The notes under the pieces: generated by a model
What the model was told of the DNA's origin: nothing
Seen by the model: only the letters and a program-made list of their open reading frames with translations
The model's database searches: none
Program-made: the position numbers and the translations under genes
Shown here: in pieces, positions 38,935 through 47,631 of the stretch
Layout of the letters: every line of letters begins with the position of its first letter
How positions within the stretch are numbered: the stretch's first letter is position 1
From: Bordetella parapertussis
Lineage (GTDB): Bacteria; Pseudomonadota; Gammaproteobacteria; Burkholderiales; Burkholderiaceae_C
Assembly (NCBI GenBank): GCA_945861305.1
Contig: CAMATW010000001.1
Span: 29,344-93,343 of the forward strand
DNA length: 64,000 nt
Direction of reading: 5' to 3'

Positions 38935-40362
38935 TCAGTACAAAAACACCTTGCCGGGGTTCATGATGTTTTTCGGGTCCAGTGCATGTTTGATGGTCCG
39001 CATCATGGCCACCGCACCGACCCCAGCCTCTGTCACTAAAAAATCCATTTTGTGAAGCCCTATGCCGTGCTCGCCGGTGCAAGTGCCTTCTAAAGACAAG
39101 GCGCGGGCCACCAATTGGTTGTTCAAGGTTTCGGCTGTTGCGCGCTCCTCTGCGCTGTTGGGGTCGATCAAATAGCCAAAGTGGAAATTGCCGTCGCCCA
39201 CATGGCCAACTAAAAAATACGGGATGCCCGAGGCCTCAACCTCGGCCACCGACTCGAGCAAGCAGTCGGCCAAGCGCGAGATTGGCACACAAGTGTCGGT
39301 GCTGATGGCCCGGCAGCCCGGGCGGCTTTGGATGCCCGCAAAGTAGGCGTTGTGACGCGCCGTCCACAAGCGGGTGCGCTCTTCAGGGGTGGTAGCCCAC
39401 TCGAACGCTTGGCTCTCAAATTCAGCGGCGATTTCTTGCACGGTTTCGGCCTGCTCTTTCACGCTGGCGGGAGAGCCGTGGAACTCCATCAGCAGCATGG
39501 GCTGCTCGGGCAAAGTGAGCTTGGAATGCGCGTTGACCATGCGCACAGCGTTGGCGTCGATCAACTCGACACGCGCAATCGGAATGCCCATTTGGATGAT
39601 TTGAATGGTGGTGCGCACCGCCGCTTCGATAGAGGGAAATGAACAGGTAGCCGCAGAGACCGCTTCGGGCAAGGGGTAGAGCTTGACCGTGATTTCGGTG
39701 ATGACGCCCAAGGTGCCTTCGCTGCCCACCATCAATCGGGTGAGGTCATAGCCTGCAGAGGACTTACGCGCACGGGTGCCGGTGCGTATGACTTCGCCGC
39801 TGGCGGTGACCACCTCCAGACCCAAGACGTTTTCGCGCATGGTGCCATAGCGCACCGCGTTGGTGCCACTGGCGCGGGTGGCGCTCATGCCGCCAATGGT
39901 TGCGTCCGCACCCGGGTCGATGGGGAAAAACAAGCCCGTGCTTTTGACCTCTTCGTTGAGTTGTTTGCGTGTGACGCCTGCTTGCACCGTGACGGTCAGG
40001 TCTTCGGGGTTGATGGACAGCACTTTGTTCATGCGGCCTAAATCGATGCTGATGCCGCCCTGCACCGCCAGCAAATGCCCTTCTAGAGATGTGCCCACAC
40101 CAAAAGGGATGATGGGTACGTTGTAGACCGCAGCCATGCGCACCGTTTGCGACACATCATCGGTGCACTCGGCAAACACCACGGCGGCCGGTGGCGGCAC
40201 AGTGGTGTAAGCCGATTCATCGCGGCCATGTTGTTCACGCACCACCAGCGCGGTGCTGCAACGATCGCCAAAGTGGGCTTTGAGCTCAGCGATCAGCGCA
40301 GCGGGAACCTCGCGCTGGTTCACCTCGGGGATCAAATGTTGGACGGCGGTGGGTGCATTCAT
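38935..40362 (-). CDS. FAD-linked oxidase, D-lactate dehydrogenase / GlcD-like
   Basis: 475 aa. Flavoprotein of the vanillyl-alcohol-oxidase superfamily that oxidises a 2-hydroxy acid, most likely D-lactate (to pyruvate) or glycolate. PCMH FAD-binding domain: IIPFGVGTSLEGHL (about residues 84-97), FFPIDPGADATIGGMSATRASG (about 145-166), and AGYDLTRLMVGSEGTLGVIT (about 208-227). The C-terminal FAD-oxidase domain has the metal/active-site HVGDGNFHFG (about 393-402) and CTGEHGIGLHKMDFL (about 436-450). It is closer in pattern to cytochrome-type D-LDH than to classical GlcD, but the possibility that it supplies the missing GlcD subunit for GlcE-GlcF (59758-62144) cannot be excluded. Confidence 0.85.
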   Translation of the reverse strand: MNAPTAVQHLIPEVNQREVPAALIAELKAHFGDRCSTALVVREQHGRDESAYTTVPPPAAVVFAECTDDVSQTVRMAAVYNVPIIPFGVGTSLEGHLLAVQGGISIDLGRMNKVLSINPEDLTVTVQAGVTRKQLNEEVKSTGLFFPIDPGADATIGGMSATRASGTNAVRYGTMRENVLGLEVVTASGEVIRTGTRARKSSAGYDLTRLMVGSEGTLGVITEITVKLYPLPEAVSAATCSFPSIEAAVRTTIQIIQMGIPIARVELIDANAVRMVNAHSKLTLPEQPMLLMEFHGSPASVKEQAETVQEIAAEFESQAFEWATTPEERTRLWTARHNAYFAGIQSRPGCRAISTDTCVPISRLADCLLESVAEVEASGIPYFLVGHVGDGNFHFGYLIDPNSAEERATAETLNNQLVARALSLEGTCTGEHGIGLHKMDFLVTEAGVGAVAMMRTIKHALDPKNIMNPGKVFLY

Positions 40363-40438
40363 GGCGGCTTCTCCTTGAGATTTGCATTCTATGCAAGAAG
40401 CCCAGTCTCGTGTCTCTTCTAAGTGCGGGCTTAAGCGC

Positions 40439-41128
40439 TCAGGGCCATAAGCCGATTTGTGAGCTCATATGCAAAGAAATGGTGGTTTTGCCACCCTCAT
40501 GAGGGATGGCCACGGGTCCTGCGCCGTCTGCCATTGCGCGGGGCGTGGCCATGGCCATGCGCATGACAGGCATGTTTTGGTTTTGTTGGCTGAAATTCAG
40601 GCTTTTGATTTCATGGCGGCTAAAGCCAAAGGCGTCTGTCAGGTCATGGGCTTTGCGTTGAAAGTTGACCGCCAAAGTGCTGAGCAATTTCTTTTCGGTC
40701 GCGGCCCGTTGCTGGGCAGACAAGCTGAAACTCACATGGGTGATTTGCATCACATCGGTCAGCTCGGACGCGAGCAGGCTCAAGGCGCTTAAATTGGTGG
40801 ACACCAGCTGAAGTTGTGCTTGGCCGCTCAACTGCTTGGTTTTGCCATTCGGTCCCCATACCGGCGTGGTGCTGATTTGCCCCGTTTTGCGTTCAATGTC
40901 CGCGTGTTTTTTGCTGCGCTCTACCGCGCTGGTCAGCTTGGTCAACACCTCTTGGCTGATCAGGGTGGCATTGCTGCCGTCTTTGCTGACCGACAAAATC
41001 ACCAGCATCTCGTCGTTGTCGACCTCTATGCTGGCATTCGTATCGAATTGCGTCATTACTTCGGCCCCATGGGCCAGAGAGAGCCAAAGCATAGACAAGC
41101 AAAGCAGGTATCGAAAATAGCAAAGCAT
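40439..41128 (-). CDS. SIMPL-domain (DUF541) periplasmic protein
   Basis: 229 aa from the ATG at 41128. A signal peptide (CYFRYLLCLSMLWLSLAHG) is followed by a SIMPL/DUF541 domain with the typical pattern VDNDEMLVILSVSKDGSNA, a VWGPNGKTKQLSGQAQLQL strand, and SFSLSAQQRAATEKKLLSTL. Family members are secreted or periplasmic and of poorly defined function (BP26/OMP28-like). The frame remains open far upstream of the ATG, into ltnD on the same strand, but that part is the antigene-like second frame of a real gene and is left out. It follows the 298-aa dehydrogenase by 56 AT-rich bases and may be its operon partner. Confidence 0.82.
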   Translation of the reverse strand: MLCYFRYLLCLSMLWLSLAHGAEVMTQFDTNASIEVDNDEMLVILSVSKDGSNATLISQEVLTKLTSAVERSKKHADIERKTGQISTTPVWGPNGKTKQLSGQAQLQLVSTNLSALSLLASELTDVMQITHVSFSLSAQQRAATEKKLLSTLAVNFQRKAHDLTDAFGFSRHEIKSLNFSQQNQNMPVMRMAMATPRAMADGAGPVAIPHEGGKTTISLHMSSQIGLWP

Positions 41129-41184
41129 GGTGTAGAAAAGAATTACTAAGAATTTAATATTAGCGCAATAAACAATAAAAACAA

Positions 41185-42081
41185 TTACTTTTTTGCGGGC
41201 AGCCCAATGCCTGGGAAGATCTTGATGACGGCGCTGTCGTCCTCTTTGGCAAAGCCTGCGGTGCTGGCTTGCATGAACATTTGGTGCGCGGTGCTCGAAA
41301 GCGGCAGGGGAAATTTGCTCGCCCGTGCCATGTCCAAAACCAAGCCCAAATCTTTGACAAAAATATCCACCGCCGACAGCGGTGTGTAGTCGCCCGCCAG
41401 CACATGCGCCATGCGGTTCTCGAACATCCAGCTGTTGCCCGCGCTGTGGGTGATGACCTCGTACAAAGCCGCGGGGTCTACGCCTTCTCGCAAGCCCAGC
41501 GCCATCGCTTCGGCGGCGGCGGCGATGTGCACACCTGCCAGCAGCTGGTTGATGATCTTGACTTTGCTGCCTGCACCCGCGCTGTCGCCCAGCTTGTAGA
41601 CCGAGGCGGCCATGGCGTTCAACACCGGCTCGGCCAGCGCATAGGCGGCGGGTTTGCCCGCGGTCATCATGGTCATTTCGCCGCTGGCAGCCTTGGCCGC
41701 GCCACCGGAGATGGGCGCATCCACATACAGCAGACCCAAGGCCTCCAACCGCGCTTCCAGCGCCACAGACCAGTTGGGGTCCACGGTTGAGCACATGACA
41801 AACACGCTGTCTTTGGCCATGCTGGCCGCTGCGCCTTGCAGGCCAAACAGCACCTCCTCGGTTTGAGCCGCATTCACCACCACGCTGACCAGCACTTGGC
41901 AGGACTTCGCCACCTCGGCGGGCGTGGCGCAGGCCACACCGCCCAGCGCTGCAAACGCCTCGGCCACACCTGGGCGGGCGTCGCACACATGCACCTCGAA
42001 ACCGGCGCGGCGCAAACTGCCGGCCATGCCTTGTCCCATGGCACCCAAACCGACCACCCCTACCTGTTTCACCGTCAGCAT
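41185..42081 (-). CDS. ltnD: NAD-dependent 3-hydroxyacid dehydrogenase, L-threonate-dehydrogenase-like
   Basis: 298 aa from the ATG at 42081 with CAGGAG upstream. Beta-hydroxyacid dehydrogenase family. N-terminal Rossmann motif VGVVGLGAMGQGMAGSL (about 7-23), substrate motif DAPISGGAAKAASGEMTMM (about 121-139), catalytic lysine in GAGSKVKIINQLL (about 170-182), and HSAGNSWMFENR (about 208-219). The AVDIFVKDLGLVLD segment and overall pattern resemble LtnD, which oxidises L-threonate; other members act on 3-hydroxyisobutyrate or tartronate semialdehyde. Divergent from the cobalamin adenosyltransferase. Confidence 0.83.
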   Translation of the reverse strand: MLTVKQVGVVGLGAMGQGMAGSLRRAGFEVHVCDARPGVAEAFAALGGVACATPAEVAKSCQVLVSVVVNAAQTEEVLFGLQGAAASMAKDSVFVMCSTVDPNWSVALEARLEALGLLYVDAPISGGAAKAASGEMTMMTAGKPAAYALAEPVLNAMAASVYKLGDSAGAGSKVKIINQLLAGVHIAAAAEAMALGLREGVDPAALYEVITHSAGNSWMFENRMAHVLAGDYTPLSAVDIFVKDLGLVLDMARASKFPLPLSSTAHQMFMQASTAGFAKEDDSAVIKIFPGIGLPAKK

Positions 42082-42160
42082 CCGCCGCTCCTGAAAACCC
42101 CAAGCGTAGCCGAGTTGCGCCAGTGCTGAGAGAATGCGGTCAACCTCAGGGACAAGAAAC

Positions 42161-42727
42161 ATGGCGAATCGACTCACACAAATTGCCACGCGCACCGGCG
42201 ACGATGGCACCACCGGCTTGGGCGACAACCGTCGCGTCAGCAAAAACAGCTTGCGCGTACATGCCATGGGCGAGGTCGATGAACTCAACTCGCACATCGG
42301 TGTGTTGCTGTGTGAAGACATCCCCGATGCTTTGAGAGAGCTGTTGATCGAGGTGCAGCACCAGTTGTTCAACCTGGGGGGTGAGCTGAGCATCCCGGGC
42401 TTTGAGTTGCTCAAAGCCGAAGCCGTGTTGGCCTTGGATGCCGCGCTTGCCGAGCACAACGCAGCTTTGCCCAAGTTGCAAGAGTTCATCTTGCCCGCCG
42501 GTTCGCGGGCCGCGTCGCTGGCGCATGTCTGCCGCACCGTGGCCCGTCGTGCTGAGCGTGCGGTGGTGGCCTTGGGCGCCGAAGAAGCCTTGAACGACAC
42601 GCCGCGCCAGTACCTCAACCGTTTATCGGACCTGATGTTTGTGTTGGCCCGTGTACTCAACCGCATGAACGGCGGCGACGATGTGTATTGGAAGAGCCAG
42701 CGCTTGGCCGATGCTGAAAAGCCCTGA
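42161..42727 (+). CDS. PduO-type cob(I)alamin adenosyltransferase
   Basis: 188 aa. Transfers the adenosyl group of ATP to cob(I)alamin, giving coenzyme B12. The conserved N-terminal ATP-binding motif TRTGDDGTTGLGDNRRVSK (about residues 10-28) is present, with VDELNSHIGV (about 38-47) and the C-terminal signature RRAERAVVAL...YLNRLSDLMFVLAR (about 127-172). Soluble, trimeric in the family. The ATG at 42161 has AGGGA about 9 bases upstream. No cobalamin gene or riboswitch is visible nearby. Confidence 0.93.
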   Translation: MANRLTQIATRTGDDGTTGLGDNRRVSKNSLRVHAMGEVDELNSHIGVLLCEDIPDALRELLIEVQHQLFNLGGELSIPGFELLKAEAVLALDAALAEHNAALPKLQEFILPAGSRAASLAHVCRTVARRAERAVVALGAEEALNDTPRQYLNRLSDLMFVLARVLNRMNGGDDVYWKSQRLADAEKP

Positions 42728-42737
42728 AAGCCCAACC

Positions 42738-42968
42738 ATGTTGATCGAGCTCAGCTTGCTTTTGGCCATGGCCAACCCCGCCTCTGCCGCTTGTACCCGA
42801 GCGGGGGGCACATTGACCTTTGTGCAAAGCGACAAAGGCGAGCAAGGCATGTGCACCCTGCCCTCAGGCGAGGTCTGCGATGAATGGGAATTTTTCAGGG
42901 GCGAATGTCCAGCCAAGAAAAAGCCCGAGGACGGTAACGAAGCGCCCAAAGGCAAAAAAAGCACTTAG
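42738..42968 (+). CDS. small secreted DUF333 protein
   Basis: 76 aa. A short hydrophobic start (LIELSLLLAMANPASA) leads into a DUF333 domain: NPASAACTRAGGTLTF, then GEQGMCTLPSGEVCDEWEFFRGEC, with four cysteines, and a lysine-rich end. DUF333 proteins are small periplasmic or lipoprotein-like products, sometimes annotated as putative hemolysin. Cotranscription with the adenosyltransferase is likely (10-nt gap). Its stop overlaps the convergent cytochrome gene. Confidence 0.78.
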   Translation: MLIELSLLLAMANPASAACTRAGGTLTFVQSDKGEQGMCTLPSGEVCDEWEFFRGECPAKKKPEDGNEAPKGKKST

Positions 42969-43300
42969 GTCGGCGGCGTCTCTTTCATGGCCAAGATCCA
43001 GTCCACCAGCAAGCGGATTTCTTCTTTGCTCAGGTTTAAAAACGCCGGCATGAGGCTGCGCCCACCGCCGCCCCAAACGCCTTTGCCGCCATTGCGGATT
43101 TTTTCGGACAGGTAGGCCACAGCGCCTGGGTCTCCACGGTACTTTTCGGCAATTTTTTCGTATGAAGGCACCGCCATGGTGTGTTGGTCAATGCTGTGTC
43201 AGCCAAGGCAGGCCTTTTCTTTGGCTAATCGCATGGCATCGTCTTGCGCAAACACCCACAAGGGGCAGAGGCAAAGACTCAAAATGACAGGCTTGATCAT
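42965..43300 (-). pseudogene. c-type cytochrome with TGA at the second heme cysteine
   Basis: From the ATG at 43300 (AAAGGA upstream) the frame encodes a signal peptide (IKPVILSLCLCPLWVFAQD) then KEKACLG, a TGA at 43199-43201, then HSIDQHTMAVPSYEKIAEKY. It ends with a class I cytochrome c fold including GGGRSLMPAF, whose Met is the axial ligand, and LVDWILAMK. The expected heme motif is CLGCH; the codon for the second cysteine (TGC) reads TGA. Everything else is intact, about 111 codons. Most simply a one-base nonsense mutation; alternatives are a sequence error or selenocysteine recoding. A truncated product from a downstream ATG (43177) would lack heme attachment. Confidence 0.85.
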
Positions 43301-43389
43301 GGGAAAAATTCCTTTAAAAAAGAATAATCACATAACTTGCCAAAACGCAAAAAACCTTACAAACTAAAGGCTTGAAAGTGCTCGGGGAT

Positions 43390-43833
43390 TTAGCGCGGGG
43401 CTAATACCGACAAGGTCAGGCGCGAGACGCAGGAGGTGCGGCCTTGGTCATCGGTCATGTCGATTTGCCACACCTGCGTGCTGCGCCCAATGTGTACCGG
43501 CCGCGCAATGCCATTGACCCAACCCTCGGCCACGCCTCTGATGTGGTTGGCGTTGATGTCCAAGCCGACGATGCGGTGGCCGATGGGCGTGGAATAGTCC
43601 GCACCGCACGAGCCCAAGGTCTCGGCCAGCATGACGCTGGACCCCCCATGAATCACGCCATAAGGCTGGACGGTGCGTTCATCCACCGGAATGCGCCCGC
43701 GTATGAAGTCGGGGCCAATTTCGATGAACTCGATGCCCAGTCGTTCGGCAGCGGTGGCAATGTGGGTGGTGGTCAGTATCTCGGTGCTGATGGGCTTGGT
43801 CCAAATTGCCATGACAATGCGGGTCTCATTCAA
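43390..43833 (-). CDS. hotdog-fold acyl-CoA thioesterase (PaaI/MenI-like)
   Basis: 147 aa (or 140 from the ATG at 43812). Small hotdog thioesterase with the family motif VQPYGVIHGGSSVMLAETLGS (about residues 56-76): the helix with the catalytic acidic residue follows the HGG. Also IVGLDINANHIRGV (about 88-101). The cluster with this pattern hydrolyses aromatic or 1,4-dihydroxy-2-naphthoyl/phenylacetyl-type CoA esters. It is divergent from acetoacetyl-CoA synthetase by 23 bp, so both belong to a CoA-ester neighbourhood. Confidence 0.85.
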   Translation of the reverse strand: MNETRIVMAIWTKPISTEILTTTHIATAAERLGIEFIEIGPDFIRGRIPVDERTVQPYGVIHGGSSVMLAETLGSCGADYSTPIGHRIVGLDINANHIRGVAEGWVNGIARPVHIGRSTQVWQIDMTDDQGRTSCVSRLTLSVLAPR

Positions 43834-43856
43834 AATAAAGCCACATCTTAGTAGCC

Positions 43857-45941
43857 ATGAACACCTCTGCCAGCGCCTCGCCCCCCTTCGTTCCGCAAAT
43901 GCGCCTTTACCAACAATGGCTGGCCGAGCATCGCCAGTTGCAGTTTGACGATTACCAAGCCATGTGGCGTTGGTCGGTCACCCACTTAGAGGACTTTTGG
44001 CAGTCGGCATGGGACTACCTAGAACTTCAATCGCCCACGCCACACAGCTGTGTCTTGGAGCGCAACACCATGCCAGGTGCCCGCTGGTTTGTCGGCGCGC
44101 AAGTGAACTATGCCCAACAGGTGCTGCGCCATGTGGACGCTGCCCATGCCGCAGGCATGCCTGCCATCATCAGCAGCAATGAGCGCGGCCAGCGTCGTGA
44201 GATGTCGTGGCCCGAGCTAAAGCGCCAAGTCGCGGCACTCGCCTTGCATTTGCAGGCCCAAGGCGTGCAGCCCGGCGACCGTGTGGCGGCCTACCTGCCT
44301 AATATTGCAGAAACCATGGTGGCATTTTTGGCGGTGACCAGCGTTGGCGGCATCTGGAGCGTGTGCGCCCCCGACATGGGCACCAACGCGGTACTCGACC
44401 GCTTCAAGCAAATCAGCCCCAAGGTGTTGATCGCCGTCGATGGCGTGACCTACGGCGGGAAAGACCTGGGGCGCCACAGCGTGGTCAGTGAATTACGCGC
44501 CGCCCTGCCAAGCGTGGAGCATTTGGTGGTCTACCGAAACTTGGGCGGCGTGCCAGTTCCTGACAACAGCAGCGACTGGGGTCAGATCATGCAGCGCAAT
44601 GACCCGGCCACCCAAGCGTTTGAACCCCTGTGGATGCCGTTTAACCACCCGCTGTGGATTGTGTATTCCAGTGGCACCACTGGCTTGCCCAAGCCCTTGG
44701 TGCATGACCACGGCGGCACCATGCTCAACGGCATGGCGCATAAAAATTTGCACTACGACGTGTCGTGCAGCTACGAGCCGAATTCGTGGGGTGAGAAATT
44801 TCTGTGGTATTCCTCAACGGGATGGGTGATGTGGAATGCGCAGCTCAGCGGTTTGCTCAGCGGCACCACTTGTGTGATTTACGACGGCAACCCTGGCGGC
44901 TCCAAAGAGCGACCCGATTGGGGCGTGTTGTGGCGCTACGCCGCACAAGAGGGCGTGACGTTTTTTGGCGGTGGCGCCGCGTACTTTGCCAACTGCATGA
45001 AGGCGGGCATTGACTTATCCACCACCAAGGGCTTGCACACTGTGCGGGCCTTGGGCACTACCGGCTCGCCTTTGAGTGCGGAGGTGCAGCAGTGGGGCAC
45101 CAGCCAGTTTCACAACGTGAATGCCAAAGCGGGTGTGAGCAAGCCAGACATTTGGTGGTGCAATATTTCCGGTGGCACCGACGCCGGTGCCTATGTGGGC
45201 GGCCACCGCGAGCTGCCCATGGTGGCCGGTGAAATGCAATGCCGTTTGTTGGGCGTCAGTGTGGAGGCGTGGAACGAACAAGGCCAAGCCGTGATTGACG
45301 AGGTGGGCGAGTTGGTGGTGACCCAGCCCCTGCCTTGTATGCCACCTTTCTTTTGGGGTGACACCGAAAACCAACGTTATTTGGGCAGCTATTTCGACAC
45401 CTACCCGCCAGGCGTGGGAAGACAACCAGGCGGGGGCAACCTTGGCGCGGAGGCGGGTGCGGTGTGGCGCCACGGCGACTGGCTCAAGATCACGCCCGAA
45501 GGCCGTGCCATTATTTATGGCCGCAGCGACGCCACCATCAACCGCCACGGTTTGCGCATGGGCACCAGCGAGCTGTATAGCGCCGTCGAAGCCCTGCCCG
45601 AGGTGATGGACAGCATGGTGGTGGATTTGGAGTATTTGGGCAAAGACAGTTACATGCCTTTGTTCGTGGTGCTGCGCGAAGGCGTGACCTTGGACGGCGC
45701 TTTGCGTCAGCGCTTAAGTGGCGCGATACGCACCGCGCTCAGCCCCCGCTTTGTGCCTGACGAGATGTTCCACGTGGCTGAAATTCCGCGCACTCTGTCC
45801 GGCAAAAAACAAGAGTTGCCCATCAAGAAGCTGATGCTAGGCCAGCCTCTAGAGAAAGTGCTGAACAAAGATGCCATGGCCAATCCTGGGTGTTTGGATT
45901 GGTATGTGGAGATGGCGAAAAGGCATTTGGCTCGCGCTTGA
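43857..45941 (+). CDS. acetoacetyl-CoA synthetase (acetoacetate-CoA ligase)
   Basis: 694 aa, ANL-superfamily adenylate-forming ligase that activates acetoacetate with ATP and CoA. N-terminal ACAS-type cap with ARWFVGAQVNYAQQVLR (about residues 75-91) and GGIWSVCAPDMG; AMP-binding P-loop IVYSSGTTGLPKP (about 267-279); FLWYSSTGWVMWN (about 315-327), a stretch characteristic of the acetoacetate enzyme; WRHGDWLKITPEGRAIIYGR (about 535-554); and C-terminal catalytic-lysine region RTLSGKKQELPIKKL. It fits ketone-body or polyhydroxybutyrate turnover. Confidence 0.9.
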   Translation: MNTSASASPPFVPQMRLYQQWLAEHRQLQFDDYQAMWRWSVTHLEDFWQSAWDYLELQSPTPHSCVLERNTMPGARWFVGAQVNYAQQVLRHVDAAHAAGMPAIISSNERGQRREMSWPELKRQVAALALHLQAQGVQPGDRVAAYLPNIAETMVAFLAVTSVGGIWSVCAPDMGTNAVLDRFKQISPKVLIAVDGVTYGGKDLGRHSVVSELRAALPSVEHLVVYRNLGGVPVPDNSSDWGQIMQRNDPATQAFEPLWMPFNHPLWIVYSSGTTGLPKPLVHDHGGTMLNGMAHKNLHYDVSCSYEPNSWGEKFLWYSSTGWVMWNAQLSGLLSGTTCVIYDGNPGGSKERPDWGVLWRYAAQEGVTFFGGGAAYFANCMKAGIDLSTTKGLHTVRALGTTGSPLSAEVQQWGTSQFHNVNAKAGVSKPDIWWCNISGGTDAGAYVGGHRELPMVAGEMQCRLLGVSVEAWNEQGQAVIDEVGELVVTQPLPCMPPFFWGDTENQRYLGSYFDTYPPGVGRQPGGGNLGAEAGAVWRHGDWLKITPEGRAIIYGRSDATINRHGLRMGTSELYSAVEALPEVMDSMVVDLEYLGKDSYMPLFVVLREGVTLDGALRQRLSGAIRTALSPRFVPDEMFHVAEIPRTLSGKKQELPIKKLMLGQPLEKVLNKDAMANPGCLDWYVEMAKRHLARA

Positions 45942-46427
45942 CGGTCATTGCGAAGCCCGAAGGGCTGAAGCAAACTGCGCTTAGCCACCCCAGTCCGCTC
46001 GGCCGCCTCTCACCATCGCTTCGCGAAGAAGCTCGAGGCTTTCCCGAGCGCACCGGGGCGGCTTAATCGACTGTTTCGCGCCAACAGATCAGGTACCGTT
46101 ACGTGCTAACTCAAGGCTGCATCATTTGGCAGTCAATGGCCCATCCCTTTTTGAACCTAGAGCATCTTTCGACAAGAGACTTTTACGAATAAATTAAAGT
46201 CACTTAAGGGTTGCGACATGGCGGCTTGGGCGGCCGCGAACTTCTTCGCGCAGCGATGGTGAGCGAAGCCCGAGTCGGTGTGGCGCCGCCCTCTCAGAGC
46301 TTGCTTCGCTTCGCTCGCAATGACAGCTCCTCGGAATGACGTAAGGTTGCTTCAGCCTGCGGCCTCGCAATGACGAGTCAAGGATTAACATTGCCGGTTA
46401 AGCACACAACAGCCAATCGGAGCATTC
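45942..46427. repeat. 486-bp gene-free stretch with REP-like repeats and an inverted pair
   Basis: Units with the same GCAATGAC/GTCATTGC end lie at 45944-45973, 46301-46324 and 46347-46374. The unit at 46301-46324 is the exact reverse complement of 38633-38656 (24 bases), and 46347-46374 differs from 38872-38899 at two of 28 positions. A separate 23-base element at 46009-46031 recurs inverted at 46241-46263 with one mismatch. Between them (46085-46200) is AT-richer unique DNA, with no gene seen; the gcdH promoter should be toward 46380-46427. Confidence 0.8.
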
Positions 46428-47624
46428 ATGGCCAAGACCGCCTTTCACTGGGACGACCCCTTCTTATTGCAGCAGCAGCTCTCCGAAGACGAGCGCATGA
46501 TCGAAGAGGCTGCCCGCGCCTACTGCCAAGACAAGCTGTTGCCCCGCGTCACCGAAGCCTTTCGCCACGAAAAAAAAGACGTCGCCATCTTTCGTGAAAT
46601 GGGCGAACTCGGTTTGCTCGGCCCAACCATCCCCGCTGAATACGGCGGCCCAGGACTCAGCTACGTCGCTTATGGCCTGATTGCCCGTGAGGTTGAGCGC
46701 GTGGACTCTGGCTACCGCTCCATGATGAGCGTGCAATCGTCCTTGGTGATGTTGCCGATCTTTGAGTTTGGCACCGAAGACCAGCGCCAAAAATACCTGC
46801 CCAAACTCGCCACCGGCGAATGGATTGGCTGCTTTGGCCTGACCGAACCCGACCACGGCTCGGACCCGGCCAGCATGGCCAGCCGTGCGCAAAAGGTCAA
46901 AGGCGGCTACCAGCTCAAGGGCAACAAAATGTGGATCTCCAACTCGCCCATCGCGGACGTGTTTGTGGTCTGGGCCAAAGAGGTCAGCGAGTCGGGCGCG
47001 GTCGGCCCCATCCGTGGCTTTGTGCTGGAAAAAGGCATGAAGGGTTTGAGCGCCCCCGCCATCCACAGCAAAGTGGGTTTGCGCGCATCCATCACCGGCG
47101 AGATCGTGATGGACGGCGTGTTTGTGCCCGAAGAAAATGCCTTCCCCGAGGTGCAAGGCTTGAAAGGCCCGTTCACCTGTTTGAACAGCGCCCGCTACGG
47201 CATCGCTTGGGGTGCCTTGGGTGCGGCCGAAGACTGCTTTCACCGCGCCCGCCAATACACCTTGGACCGCCAGCAGTTTGGTCGCCCACTGGCGGCCAAC
47301 CAGCTCATTCAAAAGAAACTGGCCGACATGCAAACCGAAATTTCGCTCGGCCTGCAAGGCTGTTTGCGCTTGGGCCGCATGAAAGACGAAGGCACAGCCT
47401 CGGTGGAAATCACCTCCATCTTGAAGCGCAATTCCTGCGGCAAGGCGCTGGACATTGCCCGCTTGGCGCGCGACATGATGGGCGGCAACGGCATCAGCGA
47501 CGAGTTTGGCGTGGCACGCCATTTGGTGAACCTAGAGGTGGTCAACACCTACGAGGGCACGCACGACATCCACGCCCTGATCTTGGGCCGCGCCATCACC
47601 GGCATTGCGGCGTTTGCCAACTGA
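46428..47624 (+). CDS. gcdH: glutaryl-CoA dehydrogenase
   Basis: 398 aa, FAD-dependent acyl-CoA dehydrogenase that oxidatively decarboxylates glutaryl-CoA to crotonyl-CoA in lysine, tryptophan and glutarate degradation. FAD motif [16 protein letters not shown] (about 139-154) and [17 protein letters not shown] (about 171-187), with the glutaryl-specific hydrophilic PDHGSDP. The C-terminal [20 protein letters not shown] (about 350-369) leads to the catalytic-base region [20 protein letters not shown] (Glu about 376). Cytosolic tetramer in the family. Electrons would go to ETF, not encoded here. mnmA follows in a different frame almost without a gap. Confidence 0.93.
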   Translation: MAKTAFHWDDPFLLQQQLSEDERMIEEAARAYCQDKLLPRVTEAFRHEKKDVAIFREMGELGLLGPTIPAEYGGPGLSYVAYGLIAREVERVDSGYRSMMSVQSSLVMLPIFEFGTEDQRQKYLPKLATGEWIGCFGLTEPDHGSDPASMASRAQKVKGGYQLKGNKMWISNSPIADVFVVWAKEVSESGAVGPIRGFVLEKGMKGLSAPAIHSKVGLRASITGEIVMDGVFVPEENAFPEVQGLKGPFTCLNSARYGIAWGALGAAEDCFHRARQYTLDRQQFGRPLAANQLIQKKLADMQTEISLGLQGCLRLGRMKDEGTASVEITSILKRNSCGKALDIARLARDMMGGNGISDEFGVARHLVNLEVVNTYEGTHDIHALILGRAITGIAAFAN

Positions 47625-47631
47625 AGCGCTT

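Noticed and set aside
41129..42103. Upstream extension of the SIMPL-domain frame
   Set aside because: It runs through the dehydrogenase gene in a second frame; the signal peptide and true start are at 41128.
42082..42735. Upstream extension of the dehydrogenase frame, antisense to the adenosyltransferase
   Set aside because: The Rossmann motif begins right after the ATG at 42081 with a good Shine-Dalgarno; the extension is low-complexity shadow.
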